64,000 nt of DNA from positions 1 through 64,000 of the forward strand of contig NZ_UXAW01000056.1 in NCBI RefSeq assembly GCF_900609055.1, read 5' to 3'. The position numbers and the translations under genes are program-made. The stretch's first letter is position 1. Each line of letters begins with the position of its first letter. The notes below the pieces were generated by a model, which saw nothing but the letters and a program-made list of their open reading frames with translations, made no database searches and was not told the DNA's origin. Below are positions 53,770 through 63,049 of this stretch, in pieces. Source of the stretch: Pseudogemmobacter humi. GTDB lineage: Bacteria; Pseudomonadota; Alphaproteobacteria; Rhodobacterales; Rhodobacteraceae.

Positions 53770-53793
53770 GGCGACTCCTTTATCGGGAATTAT

Positions 53794-53808
53794 ATTAGGA
53801 ATCCTAAT
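53794..53808. promoter_or_regulatory. palindromic operator upstream of marR
   Basis: ATTAGGAATCCTAAT is a perfect palindrome (ATTAGGA-A-TCCTAAT) in an AT-rich stretch 25 bases before the marR start. This is the size and position of an autoregulatory MarR site. Confidence 0.65.
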
Positions 53809-53813
53809 TAATA

Positions 53814-54079
53814 ACAAGGCGGCGCAACCTGGCAGCCCTGCTGCGGGAACCGGCGCCCGGGTCTGCCGCAGGCGGGGCGGATGCACAGTGTCACAGGGGG
53901 GCGGGTCAGCGGCGTCGTCCGGCGAGCCGAAGCCAGGTCTGCAACCGATATCGCGGCGGCCCAGAGAGCGGACAGGACGCCCTCGGACCAGAGCCGCCGC
54001 AGCCGCCTGCGACGTCTTGTCTGTCGACATCGGCCCGGCGCTGTGGCGAAAATCCGGCAGCAACTGTCCGGGTTCCGCC
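53814..54079. other. long GC-rich leader upstream of the DGC-domain gene
   Basis: Together with the marR promoter this makes a 310-base gap without a gene. Several segments recall pieces of a cobalamin riboswitch (GGGAACCGGCG at 53839-53849, AGCCAGGTCTGC at 53931-53942) but the set is incomplete and the spacing poor. No open frame of recognisable family was found. Confidence 0.3.
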
Positions 54080-54460
54080 ATGTCTGCACGCGCGCATCTG
54101 CCCCTGGTCTATTCCTGCTCCGGCTGTTCCAGCGCGGCGCAGATGGCGAATTATCTGGCCATCGCCCTCGACCGGCGCGGCCTTGCGGAAATGTCCTGTA
54201 TCGCGGGTGTCGGCGGCGACGTGCCCAAACTGGTGCGTGTGGCCACATCGGGCCGCCCGATCATCGGCATCGACGGCTGCGCGCTGGCCTGCGTGCGCAA
54301 CTCGCTCGCCCGCCACGGGGTCGAGCCTACGCAATACCATCTCCTGTCCGATCACGGGGTCAGGAAGCGCTATCGGACCGATTTCGATCAGGATGAGGCC
54401 GAACAGGTGCTGAGCACGATGGCAGCCGCCCTCGGACCCGAACCCGCCGAGCAGATGTAG
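54080..54460 (+). CDS. DGC-domain putative zinc-binding protein
   Basis: 126 residues from ATG 54080. C13 and C16 in YSCSGCSSAAQMANYLA, and the Asp-Gly-Cys motif with a second Cys in GIDGCALACVRNSL (D65, G66, C67, C71), define the DGC family of small Cys-rich proteins proposed to bind zinc. Function in the cell is not known. It is divergent from a MarR regulator that has its own Cys/His cluster, so the pair may form a small metal or thiol sensing module. Confidence 0.85.
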   Translation: MSARAHLPLVYSCSGCSSAAQMANYLAIALDRRGLAEMSCIAGVGGDVPKLVRVATSGRPIIGIDGCALACVRNSLARHGVEPTQYHLLSDHGVRKRYRTDFDQDEAEQVLSTMAAALGPEPAEQM

Positions 54461-54602
54461 GCCTCTGGCGGGGGTGATCCCCGGGAAATCTGCCCTGCCG
54501 CAGGCGCTCTGCTGCGATGGCCGCGGGCCATGTTCACGCCGCCCGCCAAGCCCCCGATCCGCACTCCCCGGCCGCGCCCGAAGGTCGCGGCCGGGAAGCG
54601 CG

Positions 54603-56264
54603 TCAGGCAGTCAGCTTCACATGGCCGATGGCCTTTTGCCGGGCCTCGTCCAAAGCCTCGGGATAGCCCGCATCGGCGTAGCGGATCACCCCGAGCGCGG
54701 TGTCGTTGGTGAGCGCGCGGTTCAGGCGGCCGTCGGCGGCCCCGGTTCCGTCGGCGATCACCGTCACCCCGGCCGAGGTCATATAGCCCGCGTAGCCGCC
54801 GCCCCCGGAATGCACCGCCACCAGATCGGCGCCCGAGGCGCAGAGCGTCATCGCGTCGATCAGCGGCCAGTCGGCGATGGCATCGGATCCGTCGCGCATT
54901 CCCTCGGTCATGATATTGGGATGCGCCATGGCGCCCGCATCCAGATGATCGCGCGAGAAGGCGATCGGCCCGGCCAGTTCCCCCGCCGCCACCATCCGGT
55001 TCACCGCGCGGGCAAGCGCGGTGCGCTCGCCGTGGCCGAGCCAGGCGATGCGGGCGGGCAGGCCCTCGAACGGCACATGCGCGCGGGCGAGGCGGATCCA
55101 GTTGGTGACGATGGCGTTTTCGGGGAACATCTCCAGCACCAGATCGTCGATCTTCGCGATATCCGACGCCTCGCCCGACAAGGCCATCCAGCGGAACGGG
55201 CCGATGGCGCGGCAGAACAGCGGCCGCAGATAGGCTTCGGTGAAGATCGGAATGTCGAAGGCGTTCTCGATGCCGCCCTGTTTCGCCTGGGTGCGGATCA
55301 GGTTGCCGTTGTCGAACACCTCGGCGCCCTTCGCCTGGAAATCGAGCATCGCCGCGACATGGCGGGCGATGCTGGCGCGGCCGGCCTCGATCAGCTCTTC
55401 TGGGTTCTGCTCGCGCAGCCGCCGCACGCGGGGCAGGTCGTAGCCCGCAGGGACATAGCCCCACACCAGATCATGGGCCGAGGTCTGGTCGGTCACGATA
55501 TCGGGCACTATCCCGCGCGCGGCGATCTCGGGATAGATCTCGGCGGCATTGCCAATCAGCCCGACCGAGAGCGCGCGGCCCTCAGTGCGCGCCGCGTCGA
55601 TCAGTGCCAGTGCGGCATCCAGATCCGGGGCGATCTCATCAAGGAAGCCGATCTCCCGGCGCATCCTTGCACGGTCCTCGTCGACATCGACGCAAAGGAT
55701 CGCCGCCCCCGCCATCCGGCCCGCAAGCGGCTGCGCGCCGCCCATGCCGCCCAGCCCCGCGGTCAGGATGAACCGCCCCGCGAGGCTGCCGCCGAAGCGG
55801 CGCGCGGCGATGCGCATGAAGATCTCATAGGTGCCCTGGATCACGCCCTGGCTGCCGATATACTGCCAGGCCCCGGCGGTCAGCCCGCCCCAGCAGATCA
55901 GCCCCTTGCGCTCCAGATCGTAGAACACTTCGGCCTTCGCCCATTGGCCGACGATGTTGCAATTCGCCATGATCACCATCGGCGCCCCGGCATGGGTCTT
56001 GAGGATCCCCACCGGCTTGCCGGACTGGACGATCAGCGTCTCGTCCTCTTCGATCTCGGTCAGGCTTTTGACGATACCGGCATGGGCGGGCCAGTTGCGC
56101 GCGGCCTTGCCGAGCGCGGCATAGACGATCAGCTTTTCCGGCGCCTCGCCGACGGCGAGCACGTTCTCCAGAAGGCGCAACAGCCCCTCGGCCCGCCAGC
56201 TTTTCGCGCGCAGCACCGGGCCGCCGGGGATCGGGAAACCGGGGTGACGGGGGTTCTCAGCCAT
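54603..56264 (-). CDS. hutU: urocanase-family hydratase; candidate (S-methyl)thiourocanate hydratase
   Basis: 553 residues, full length for urocanase, with the tightly bound NAD site (YIGSQGVIQGT near 135, LTAGLGGMGGAQPLAGRMAG near 167) and the active Cys C351 in FCRAIGPFRWMALSGE. Several motifs that are near-invariant in true urocanases differ: the usual MYGQMTAGSW is CWGGLTAGAW (124-133), and the usual ASPNRETE is AHPNIMTE (447-454), which loses the Arg that holds the urocanate carboxylate or ring. No histidine ammonia-lyase or imidazolonepropionase is nearby; instead DUF917, carbamoylase and hydantoinase genes are in the same operon. A modified urocanate is therefore the likely substrate. 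Last gene; overlaps the DUF917 gene by 8 bases. Confidence 0.85.
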   Translation of the reverse strand: MAENPRHPGFPIPGGPVLRAKSWRAEGLLRLLENVLAVGEAPEKLIVYAALGKAARNWPAHAGIVKSLTEIEEDETLIVQSGKPVGILKTHAGAPMVIMANCNIVGQWAKAEVFYDLERKGLICWGGLTAGAWQYIGSQGVIQGTYEIFMRIAARRFGGSLAGRFILTAGLGGMGGAQPLAGRMAGAAILCVDVDEDRARMRREIGFLDEIAPDLDAALALIDAARTEGRALSVGLIGNAAEIYPEIAARGIVPDIVTDQTSAHDLVWGYVPAGYDLPRVRRLREQNPEELIEAGRASIARHVAAMLDFQAKGAEVFDNGNLIRTQAKQGGIENAFDIPIFTEAYLRPLFCRAIGPFRWMALSGEASDIAKIDDLVLEMFPENAIVTNWIRLARAHVPFEGLPARIAWLGHGERTALARAVNRMVAAGELAGPIAFSRDHLDAGAMAHPNIMTEGMRDGSDAIADWPLIDAMTLCASGADLVAVHSGGGGYAGYMTSAGVTVIADGTGAADGRLNRALTNDTALGVIRYADAGYPEALDEARQKAIGHVKLTA

Positions 56265-57357
56265 GGGTGGCCTCCAGAGCGTATTTCGCCAGCTCGATCC
56301 CCATGGCGCGCTCGCAGGGCGGGTAGACCGCGGGGTCCAGCACGCCCGCGCCAAGCGGGATCACCGATTTCGGCACATGCAGGATGTGGATGCGCATCCC
56401 CTCGCGCAGCTGGCCGACCGAGAGCGGCTCGGCGTCCGGGGACAGGGTGGTGATCACATCGGGGAAGCTCGCGATCCGATTGCCGCCCGCATCGTCGATG
56501 GCCATATACTCGTTCATCACATGCAGGGTGAGCGCCTTGTCGCCCTGGCCCACGGTGACGGTGCCGATGTCGAAAGCCTCGTTCGTGTAGCGCACGTCCT
56601 TTTTCGTGATCACACCCTCGATCAGGATCGCGCCTCTGGTTTGTTCGACGATGGTGTCGATCACCGCCGCCGCGCCTTTGGGTTCCGCCGCGAGGATGGC
56701 ATGGCCCAGATCCAGCGCCATCGAGATCCCCCCGAGCGCCGCATGGCGCGCGACGTAAGCGGCGCGCAGCGGGTTGCGGGCCGAGGCGATGAAGCCCCCC
56801 GACATATCCGACGCCGTGCGCAGGATCGGCGAGACCTTCGCGGTGGCGCCGCGCGTCACCAGTTCGATATAGCGGTTCTGTTCGCGGTTGCCGCCGACGG
56901 CGGTCTGGATCATCGGCTCATCGCTTCCCGCCATGCCGATCGAGCCCATGTCGCCGGTCGGATGGGCGCGGATGTCGCCCACGGCGTCCACCACCTTGCA
57001 TCCCAATATCGAGGCCGGCAGCCAGCCGTTCAGCGTGGAGGATTTGCCGTTCTGCCCGACCATCAGCCCCGCGACCGGGGTGCCGAGCGCCTCGTTCAGA
57101 AGCTGCACCGCCTTGATGTAATCCGTGCCGCGCATCTCCCATGGCGTGGTCGAGGCCGGGGCGCCGATGGCGGCGGCGGTGGCCACCCAGTCCTCCTCAT
57201 CCAGCTCGTCGATGCTGACCAGTTCGGGCTGGCCCGCGCCCACTGCAGCATAGCCGAGTTTCCGGCCGTGATCGGCCCAGCCTCCGCCCCCGGCAGCATA
57301 GACCGAGCCGCCCCGGACGGCGGGCTCCACGTCTTTCTCGGTGAGTATCCGGCGCAT
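56257..57357 (-). CDS. DUF917 protein; S-methyl thiohydantoin desulfurase family
   Basis: 366 residues, covering the whole two-part family. GGSVYAAGGGGWADHGRKLG near 16-35, MVGQNGKSSTLNGWLPASIL near 98-117, DIRAHPTGDMGSIGMAG, and the C-terminal part from about 240 (GAILIEGVITKKDVRYTNEA). The family was long of unknown function and is now, as I recall, named for a desulfurase acting on an S-methyl thiohydantoin formed during S-methyl-ergothioneine breakdown. Its place between a urocanase homologue and an M20 carbamoylase fits that step exactly. Other DUF917 members sit with generic hydantoinases, so the substrate is an inference. Confidence 0.8.
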   Translation of the reverse strand: MRRILTEKDVEPAVRGGSVYAAGGGGWADHGRKLGYAAVGAGQPELVSIDELDEEDWVATAAAIGAPASTTPWEMRGTDYIKAVQLLNEALGTPVAGLMVGQNGKSSTLNGWLPASILGCKVVDAVGDIRAHPTGDMGSIGMAGSDEPMIQTAVGGNREQNRYIELVTRGATAKVSPILRTASDMSGGFIASARNPLRAAYVARHAALGGISMALDLGHAILAAEPKGAAAVIDTIVEQTRGAILIEGVITKKDVRYTNEAFDIGTVTVGQGDKALTLHVMNEYMAIDDAGGNRIASFPDVITTLSPDAEPLSVGQLREGMRIHILHVPKSVIPLGAGVLDPAVYPPCERAMGIELAKYALEATHG

Positions 57358-57371
57358 CTGATTTCCTTTCG

Positions 57372-58595
57372 TTACGTGCGCGCATCAAAAGCGAGGATGG
57401 CCTCGGCCATCACCTCGGCCCCGAGCGCGATGTCGGCGGTCTCTGCCCATTCCTCGGGGCAATGCGAGCGGCCCTCGCGGCAGGGGACAAAAATCATCGC
57501 GGCGGGCGCGATGCGGGCGATGAAGGCCGCGTCATGCCCGGCGCCCGAGGCCATCGGCCGCGTCGTGGCGCCGCAGGTATCGGCGGCGGTCTGCAACAGC
57601 GCGATCAGCCCGGGGTCCATCGGGGTGGGCATGTTGTCCGACAGCCGGGTGACGGTTGCGCCGATGCCCGGGGGCAAAGCGGCGCAGGCGGCGTCGAGCC
57701 AGGTAAGGAACCCCTCCATCTGCGCGCGTTCCACCGCGCGGGCGTCGATCAGCAGCCGCGCGCGCGAGGGGACGACATTGGCGGCGTTCGGCTCGATGGA
57801 AAATTCGCCCACCGTGGCGGTGAAATGGCCGGTTCGGCTGCGGGCGGTGGCCTCGGCCTCGATGGCGGTGACCAGCCGCGCCGCCGCGGCGAGGGCATCG
57901 GCGCGCGCGCCCATCGGCGCGGTGCCGGCGTGATCGGCGCGGCCGGTCAGCACCACCTCGACCCGGGTGATCCCGGCGATGGCGGTGACAAGGCCCAGAT
58001 CGGTGCGGCTTTGCTCCAGCACCGGGCCCTGTTCGATGTGGAGTTCAAAAAACGCCCGGATGTCGTCGCGCCGGGCGCTGGCCTCCGGCGCGCCGCCCAC
58101 GTCGCGCAAAGCCTGCGCGAGGCTGCGGCCCTCGTGTTCCAGCGCCAGCCAGGTTTCGGGCCGCACCCCCGCCATCGCGCGCGAGCCGATGCAGGAGACG
58201 CCGAAGACCGAGACCTCTTCCGCGAGGAAATCCGCCACGCAAAGGTCGTGGCGCAGGGTCAGGCCGCGTTCCTCCAGCATCCGCGCGACCTCCAGCGCGA
58301 TCACCACGCCCGCCACGCCGTCGAACCGCCCGCCGTCGGGCACGGTGTCGGAATGCGAGCCGATCAGGATCGTGCCCACACCCGCGCTCCCCGCCCGGGT
58401 GCCGAGCAGATTGCCGCCCGCGTCGGTCGCGACGCTCAGGCCCGCTTCCGCGAAACGGCTGCGCAGCCAGGCGCGGCCCTGATCGAAGCGGGGCGAGAAG
58501 GCGCGCCGCGTCCAGGGCCGGTCGGGATCGGTGATCCCGGCCAGCGCCGCCAGATCGGCGGCGATGCGGTCCGCGCTGACGCGAAGGTTCCTCAT
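57372..58595 (-). CDS. M20-family N-carbamoyl-L-amino acid hydrolase (allantoate amidohydrolase-like)
   Basis: 407 residues. Metal-binding and catalytic motifs are present: IGSHSDTVPDGGRFDGVAGV (His and Asp), EEVSVFGVSCIGSRAMAG (Glu ligands), ELHIEQGPVLEQ with the bridging Glu-Gln-Gly, and a late His in GAGHDAAFIARI. Members hydrolyse N-carbamoyl amino acids or allantoate to the amino compound, CO2 and ammonia. It overlaps the amidohydrolase gene by 4 bases; together they would open a hydantoin and remove its carbamoyl group. With a urocanase homologue in the operon the likely substrate is N-carbamoyl-L-glutamate, yielding glutamate. Confidence 0.88.
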   Translation of the reverse strand: MRNLRVSADRIAADLAALAGITDPDRPWTRRAFSPRFDQGRAWLRSRFAEAGLSVATDAGGNLLGTRAGSAGVGTILIGSHSDTVPDGGRFDGVAGVVIALEVARMLEERGLTLRHDLCVADFLAEEVSVFGVSCIGSRAMAGVRPETWLALEHEGRSLAQALRDVGGAPEASARRDDIRAFFELHIEQGPVLEQSRTDLGLVTAIAGITRVEVVLTGRADHAGTAPMGARADALAAAARLVTAIEAEATARSRTGHFTATVGEFSIEPNAANVVPSRARLLIDARAVERAQMEGFLTWLDAACAALPPGIGATVTRLSDNMPTPMDPGLIALLQTAADTCGATTRPMASGAGHDAAFIARIAPAAMIFVPCREGRSHCPEEWAETADIALGAEVMAEAILAFDART

Positions 58596-59974
58596 CCGTG
58601 CAACCCCTTGCGCAGACCCAGGGGGCGTTCGGGCCGGACGAAACGCCCGGTGCCCGGCGCCGCGACCTCATGCCCGTCGAACACCGGCTTTCCGCGCAAC
58701 CACGTGCCCGCCACCGTCCAGGGCAGCTCCATCCCGTCATAGGGCGACCAGCCCGCGACCGAATAGCGGCTGGCCTTCGCGTCGTAGCGCCGCGCCACCG
58801 GCTCCAGCACGGTCAGATCGGCGTCGCGGCCCAAAGCGATGCCGCCCTTGGCGTGATCCAGCCGGAAATGCCGCGCCGGGTTTTCCGCCATCAGCCGCGC
58901 GGCCCAGGTCAGCGGGATGCCGCGCGCCAGCGCCCCCTTGACGAACAGGGGCACCATCACCTCCAGCCCCGGCACGCCCGAGGCGTTCTTCAGCATGTCG
59001 GGGTCGGTCTTGCGGTCCTCGGACCAGCTGACGTGATCGGTCGAGACCATCGAGACATTCCCGGCGGCGACATGGCGCCAGAGCGTCTCGACCTCGGCGC
59101 GCGGGCGGATCGGCGGGTTGATCTTCGCCTTGCCTCCCAGGCGGGCCACGTCGTTTTCCTCATCCAGTGTCAGGTAGTGGATGCAGCATTCGATACTGGC
59201 ATGGTGGCCCTCGTCGCGGTAGCGCCGGGCGATCTCATAGCCGCGTCCCAGCGAGCAATGCACCACATGCGCCGGGCAGCCCGTCGCTGCGCCGGTCTCA
59301 TAGATCTGCAAAAGCGCGAGGATCTCGGTCATCGGCGGGCGCGAGAGGCCATGCGCGCGCCAGTCGGTGATGCCCGCCGCCTGCACGGCGGCGATGGAGT
59401 CGCGCACGAAGGCGTCGTCCTCGTTATGCACCCCGGCGGCGAGGCCGGTTTTGGCGATCTCGGCGAAACATGCCATCAACAGCGCCGGGGGAATGCGCGG
59501 GAAGCGTTTCGGATCGGTGCCGAAGGTCGAGAATTTGAACGCCGCGACGCCTGCTTCGGCCTGTTCGGCGATGCGGGCGGGGCCTTCCGTGGGGTCGATG
59601 GTGCCGTAAAGCGCCACATCGACCCGCGCCTCTGCCTCCGCCTCGGCGGCCTTCTTCGCCACGGCAGCGGCGGAGCAGACGAGGTTCCCCTCGTCATAGG
59701 GCATATCGACGATGGTGGTCACGCCCCCGGCGGCTGCGGCGGCGGTCGAGGCGGCGAACCCCTCGGCGCCCTTTTGCGACAGCGAATGCACCTGGGCATC
59801 CACCGCGCCGGGCAGGATCAGCGCCTTGCCCAAAGCGTGACGCTCGCGGGCGGCGGGGGGCGCGCCTTCGCCGATCAGCGCGACGCGGCCGTCACGCACC
59901 GCGACGAAGCCGTTCGTCACCTCGCGTTCGCACAGGATCACGCGGCCCGACAGGACCAGATCGAAATCCGACAT
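58592..59974 (-). CDS. cyclic amidohydrolase (hydantoinase/allantoinase/dihydroorotase family)
   Basis: 460 residues. Metal-dependent amidohydrolase barrel: PGAVDAQVHS at 55-64, GVAAFKFSTFG with the carbamylated Lys position near 148, VHNED near 197, HVVHCSLGRG near 250 and MVSTDHVSW with the final Asp near 315. The first metal motif is Gln-x-His (Q61, H63) instead of His-x-His, seen in some dihydroorotases but worth testing. It opens a cyclic ureide such as a hydantoin. The neighbouring carbamoylase supplies the next step. First enzyme gene after the importer genes; substrate predicted to be hydantoin-5-propionate. Confidence 0.87.
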   Translation of the reverse strand: MSDFDLVLSGRVILCEREVTNGFVAVRDGRVALIGEGAPPAARERHALGKALILPGAVDAQVHSLSQKGAEGFAASTAAAAAGGVTTIVDMPYDEGNLVCSAAAVAKKAAEAEAEARVDVALYGTIDPTEGPARIAEQAEAGVAAFKFSTFGTDPKRFPRIPPALLMACFAEIAKTGLAAGVHNEDDAFVRDSIAAVQAAGITDWRAHGLSRPPMTEILALLQIYETGAATGCPAHVVHCSLGRGYEIARRYRDEGHHASIECCIHYLTLDEENDVARLGGKAKINPPIRPRAEVETLWRHVAAGNVSMVSTDHVSWSEDRKTDPDMLKNASGVPGLEVMVPLFVKGALARGIPLTWAARLMAENPARHFRLDHAKGGIALGRDADLTVLEPVARRYDAKASRYSVAGWSPYDGMELPWTVAGTWLRGKPVFDGHEVAAPGTGRFVRPERPLGLRKGLHG

Positions 59975-59986
59975 TCGCCTCTCCGT

Positions 59987-60726
59987 TCAGTGTTGCGGCG
60001 CCAGCCCGATGCGGCGCGCGGCGGCCTTTTCGGCCAGTTGAAAGCCCTCGTAGATCAGGATCGCGATCAGCCCGACGATCAGCCCGCCCTGAACGACGAA
60101 GGCGGTGTTCGCCGACAGAAGCCCCGCGATGATCACCTCGCCCAGCGTGCGCGCGGCCACCGTCGAGCCGATGGTCGCGGTGGCGAGCGAGATCACCGTG
60201 CTCAGCCGCACCCCCGCAAGGATCACCGGCAGCGCCAGCGGCAGCTCGACTTGCCAGAGCTGCTGGCGCCGGGTCAGCCCCATACCGCGCGCCGCCTCCA
60301 CCACCGAGGGCGGCAGGGTCGAAAGCGCGGTCAGCGTGTTCTCGAAGATCGGCAGCAGGCCGTAGAGGAACAGCGCCACCAGCGTCGGCCCGGCGCCGAA
60401 GCCCATGGCGGGGACCGCCAGCGCCAGCACCGCGACCGGCGGGAAGGTCTGGCCGACCGAGGTGACGGTGCGGGCAAGCGGCAGGAACTCGCGCCCCGCC
60501 GGCCGCGTGACCAGCACGCCGAGGCCGACCGCGGTCACGGTCGAGGCGGTGACCGCCAGCGCCACCAGCCAGAGATGCGAAAGCGTGAGGCTGAGAAGCC
60601 CGGTCTGGGTGTAGATCGCCGGGGCGTTGTTGCGGGTCAGCGGGCGGAACAGCCCGGCGAAACTCTCCGGCGTGACGAGGAAGGCCACGAGGAAAACCGC
60701 CATCGCCAGCACCATCAGCCGGGCGA

Positions 60727-60730
<4 letters not shown>
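59987..60730 (-). CDS. betaine-type ABC importer permease (YehW/OpuCB-like)
   Basis: 247 residues, about six membrane segments. The coupling loop VVEAARGMGLTRRQQLWQVE and ARTVTSVGQTFPPVAVLALA follow the quaternary amine (QAT) uptake permeases. Size and place match YehW, the fourth gene of yehZYXW. It overlaps the ATPase gene by 4 bases and is followed after 12 bases by the hydantoinase gene, so transporter and enzymes are one transcript. Confidence 0.9.
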
Positions 60731-61715
<985 letters not shown>

Positions 61716-61719
<4 letters not shown>

Positions 61720-62909
61720 GGCGCGCTCCTGCCCCGGCGGCTGAGCGCCTCGACCGAAAGGTCGAGCGCGATCCCCGCGATCAGGGCCAGAAAGATGGTG
61801 GGCAGGGCGCCCAGGAGGATCAGGTCCATCGCCGTCTGGTTCAGGCCCTGAAAGACGAATGTGCCGAAGCCGCCGCCGCCGATCAGCCCGGCGATCACGG
61901 CAAGGCCGATGTTCTGCACCAGAACGATGCGCACCGCGGCCAGCACCACCGGCAAGGCCAGCGGCAGTTGCACCCGGGCCAGCACCTGGCCGCGCGTCAT
62001 GCCAAGGCCGAAGGCCGCGTCGCGCACCTCGGGGGCGACCGAGGTCAGGCCGACCAGCGTGTTCGAGACCACCGGCAGCAGCGAGTAGAAGAACAGGGCC
62101 ATCAGCGCCGGGAAGATGCCGATCCCCGCGACGCCCAGTTGCGCGGCGCCGGGGATGTTCGCGGCGACCCAGCCGAACAGCGGGATCATGATCCCGAACA
62201 GCGCCAGCGAGGGGATGGTCTGCAACAGGTTCAGCACCGACAGCACCGCGCGGCGCAAGGCGGGCACCTGGAAGGCGAGGATGCCCAAAGGCAGCCCCAC
62301 CACCAGCGCCATGCCGAGCGAGCCGAAGGCCAGCAACAGATGCTGACGCAGGCTGCGCCCGAACAGATCGGCCCGCGCGGCATATTCCACCATGACCGAG
62401 GTCTGATCGAGCAGCCCCGAGCCGAGCGCGAGCCCGACCAGCAGGATGCCGCCCGCCAGCACCGCCCAGCGGGTCTTCAGCCCCGGGCGCATCCGCGCCA
62501 GCGCATCCGCCGCCATCAGCGCGAAGGCAAGGAACAGCAGCCAGAACCCCGCGGCAGGCGCCACCCGCGCCATCCGGTTCCCTTCGGGCATCAGCCCCTT
62601 CGCGGCAAGACCCAGCGAGGCCAGGGTGATGACCAGCCCCGCCACCGCCAGCGCCAGCCTGAGACCATGCGAAAGCCGCTGCGGCAGCGCAGCGAAGAGC
62701 GCGCAAGCGATGAGCGCCGCCGCGAGCCAGCCGAAGGGCAGCGCCCCGGGCAGCCAGAGCGCATCCCCCAGGACGATGCGGTTCGGCTTGAACTGCACCA
62801 GCGGCAAGGCCAGCCCCGCGGCGCCGAGAGCCGCGAACAGAAGCCCGGTCCGGCTGAGCGCGAAACGCCCGGCCGTGCCTCCGGTGGCAGAGATCTGGAG
62901 ATCGGTCAT
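61716..62909 (-). CDS. betaine-type ABC importer permease, long form (YehY-like)
   Basis: 397 residues. An N-terminal part with four extra membrane segments (for example LLFAALGAAGLALPLVQF, LALAVAGLVITLASLGLAAK) precedes the QAT permease domain with FGSLGMALVVGLPLGILAFQ near 195, LLQTIPSLALFGIMIPLFGW near 225 and the coupling loop DAAFGLGMTRGQVLARVQLP. The same long form is found in E. coli YehY. The gene order here (binding protein, long permease, ATPase, short permease) is exactly that of yehZYXW. Confidence 0.9.
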
Positions 62910-62943
62910 GCGGCCTTCCGGTTAGGGGATGAGCCTCGGGACG

Positions 62944-63042
62944 GGACCGTGACGGTCCGGTGAAACTGGCGGCGCGAGGCGGGCGAAAGGGGCAGGGCAG
63001 CCCGCAGCGGCGGACGAGGGAAGGCGGAAGACCCGCCTTCCC
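62944..63042 (-). other. two intercistronic stem-loops after the binding-protein gene
   Basis: GGGAAGGCGG (63018-63027) pairs perfectly with CCGCCTTCCC (63033-63042) eight bases past the stop of the binding-protein gene, and GGACCGT (62944-62950) with ACGGTCC (62952-62958) nearer the permease gene. Neither has a T-run on the minus strand. They likely stabilise the binding-protein message or damp read-through into the 140-base downstream gap. Confidence 0.6.
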
Positions 63043-63049
63043 GCCGGGC

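Noticed and set aside
54603-56264. Classical histidine utilisation (hut) cluster
   Set aside because: Only a urocanase homologue is present; hutH, hutI, hutG and hutC are absent and the neighbours point to hydantoin chemistry.
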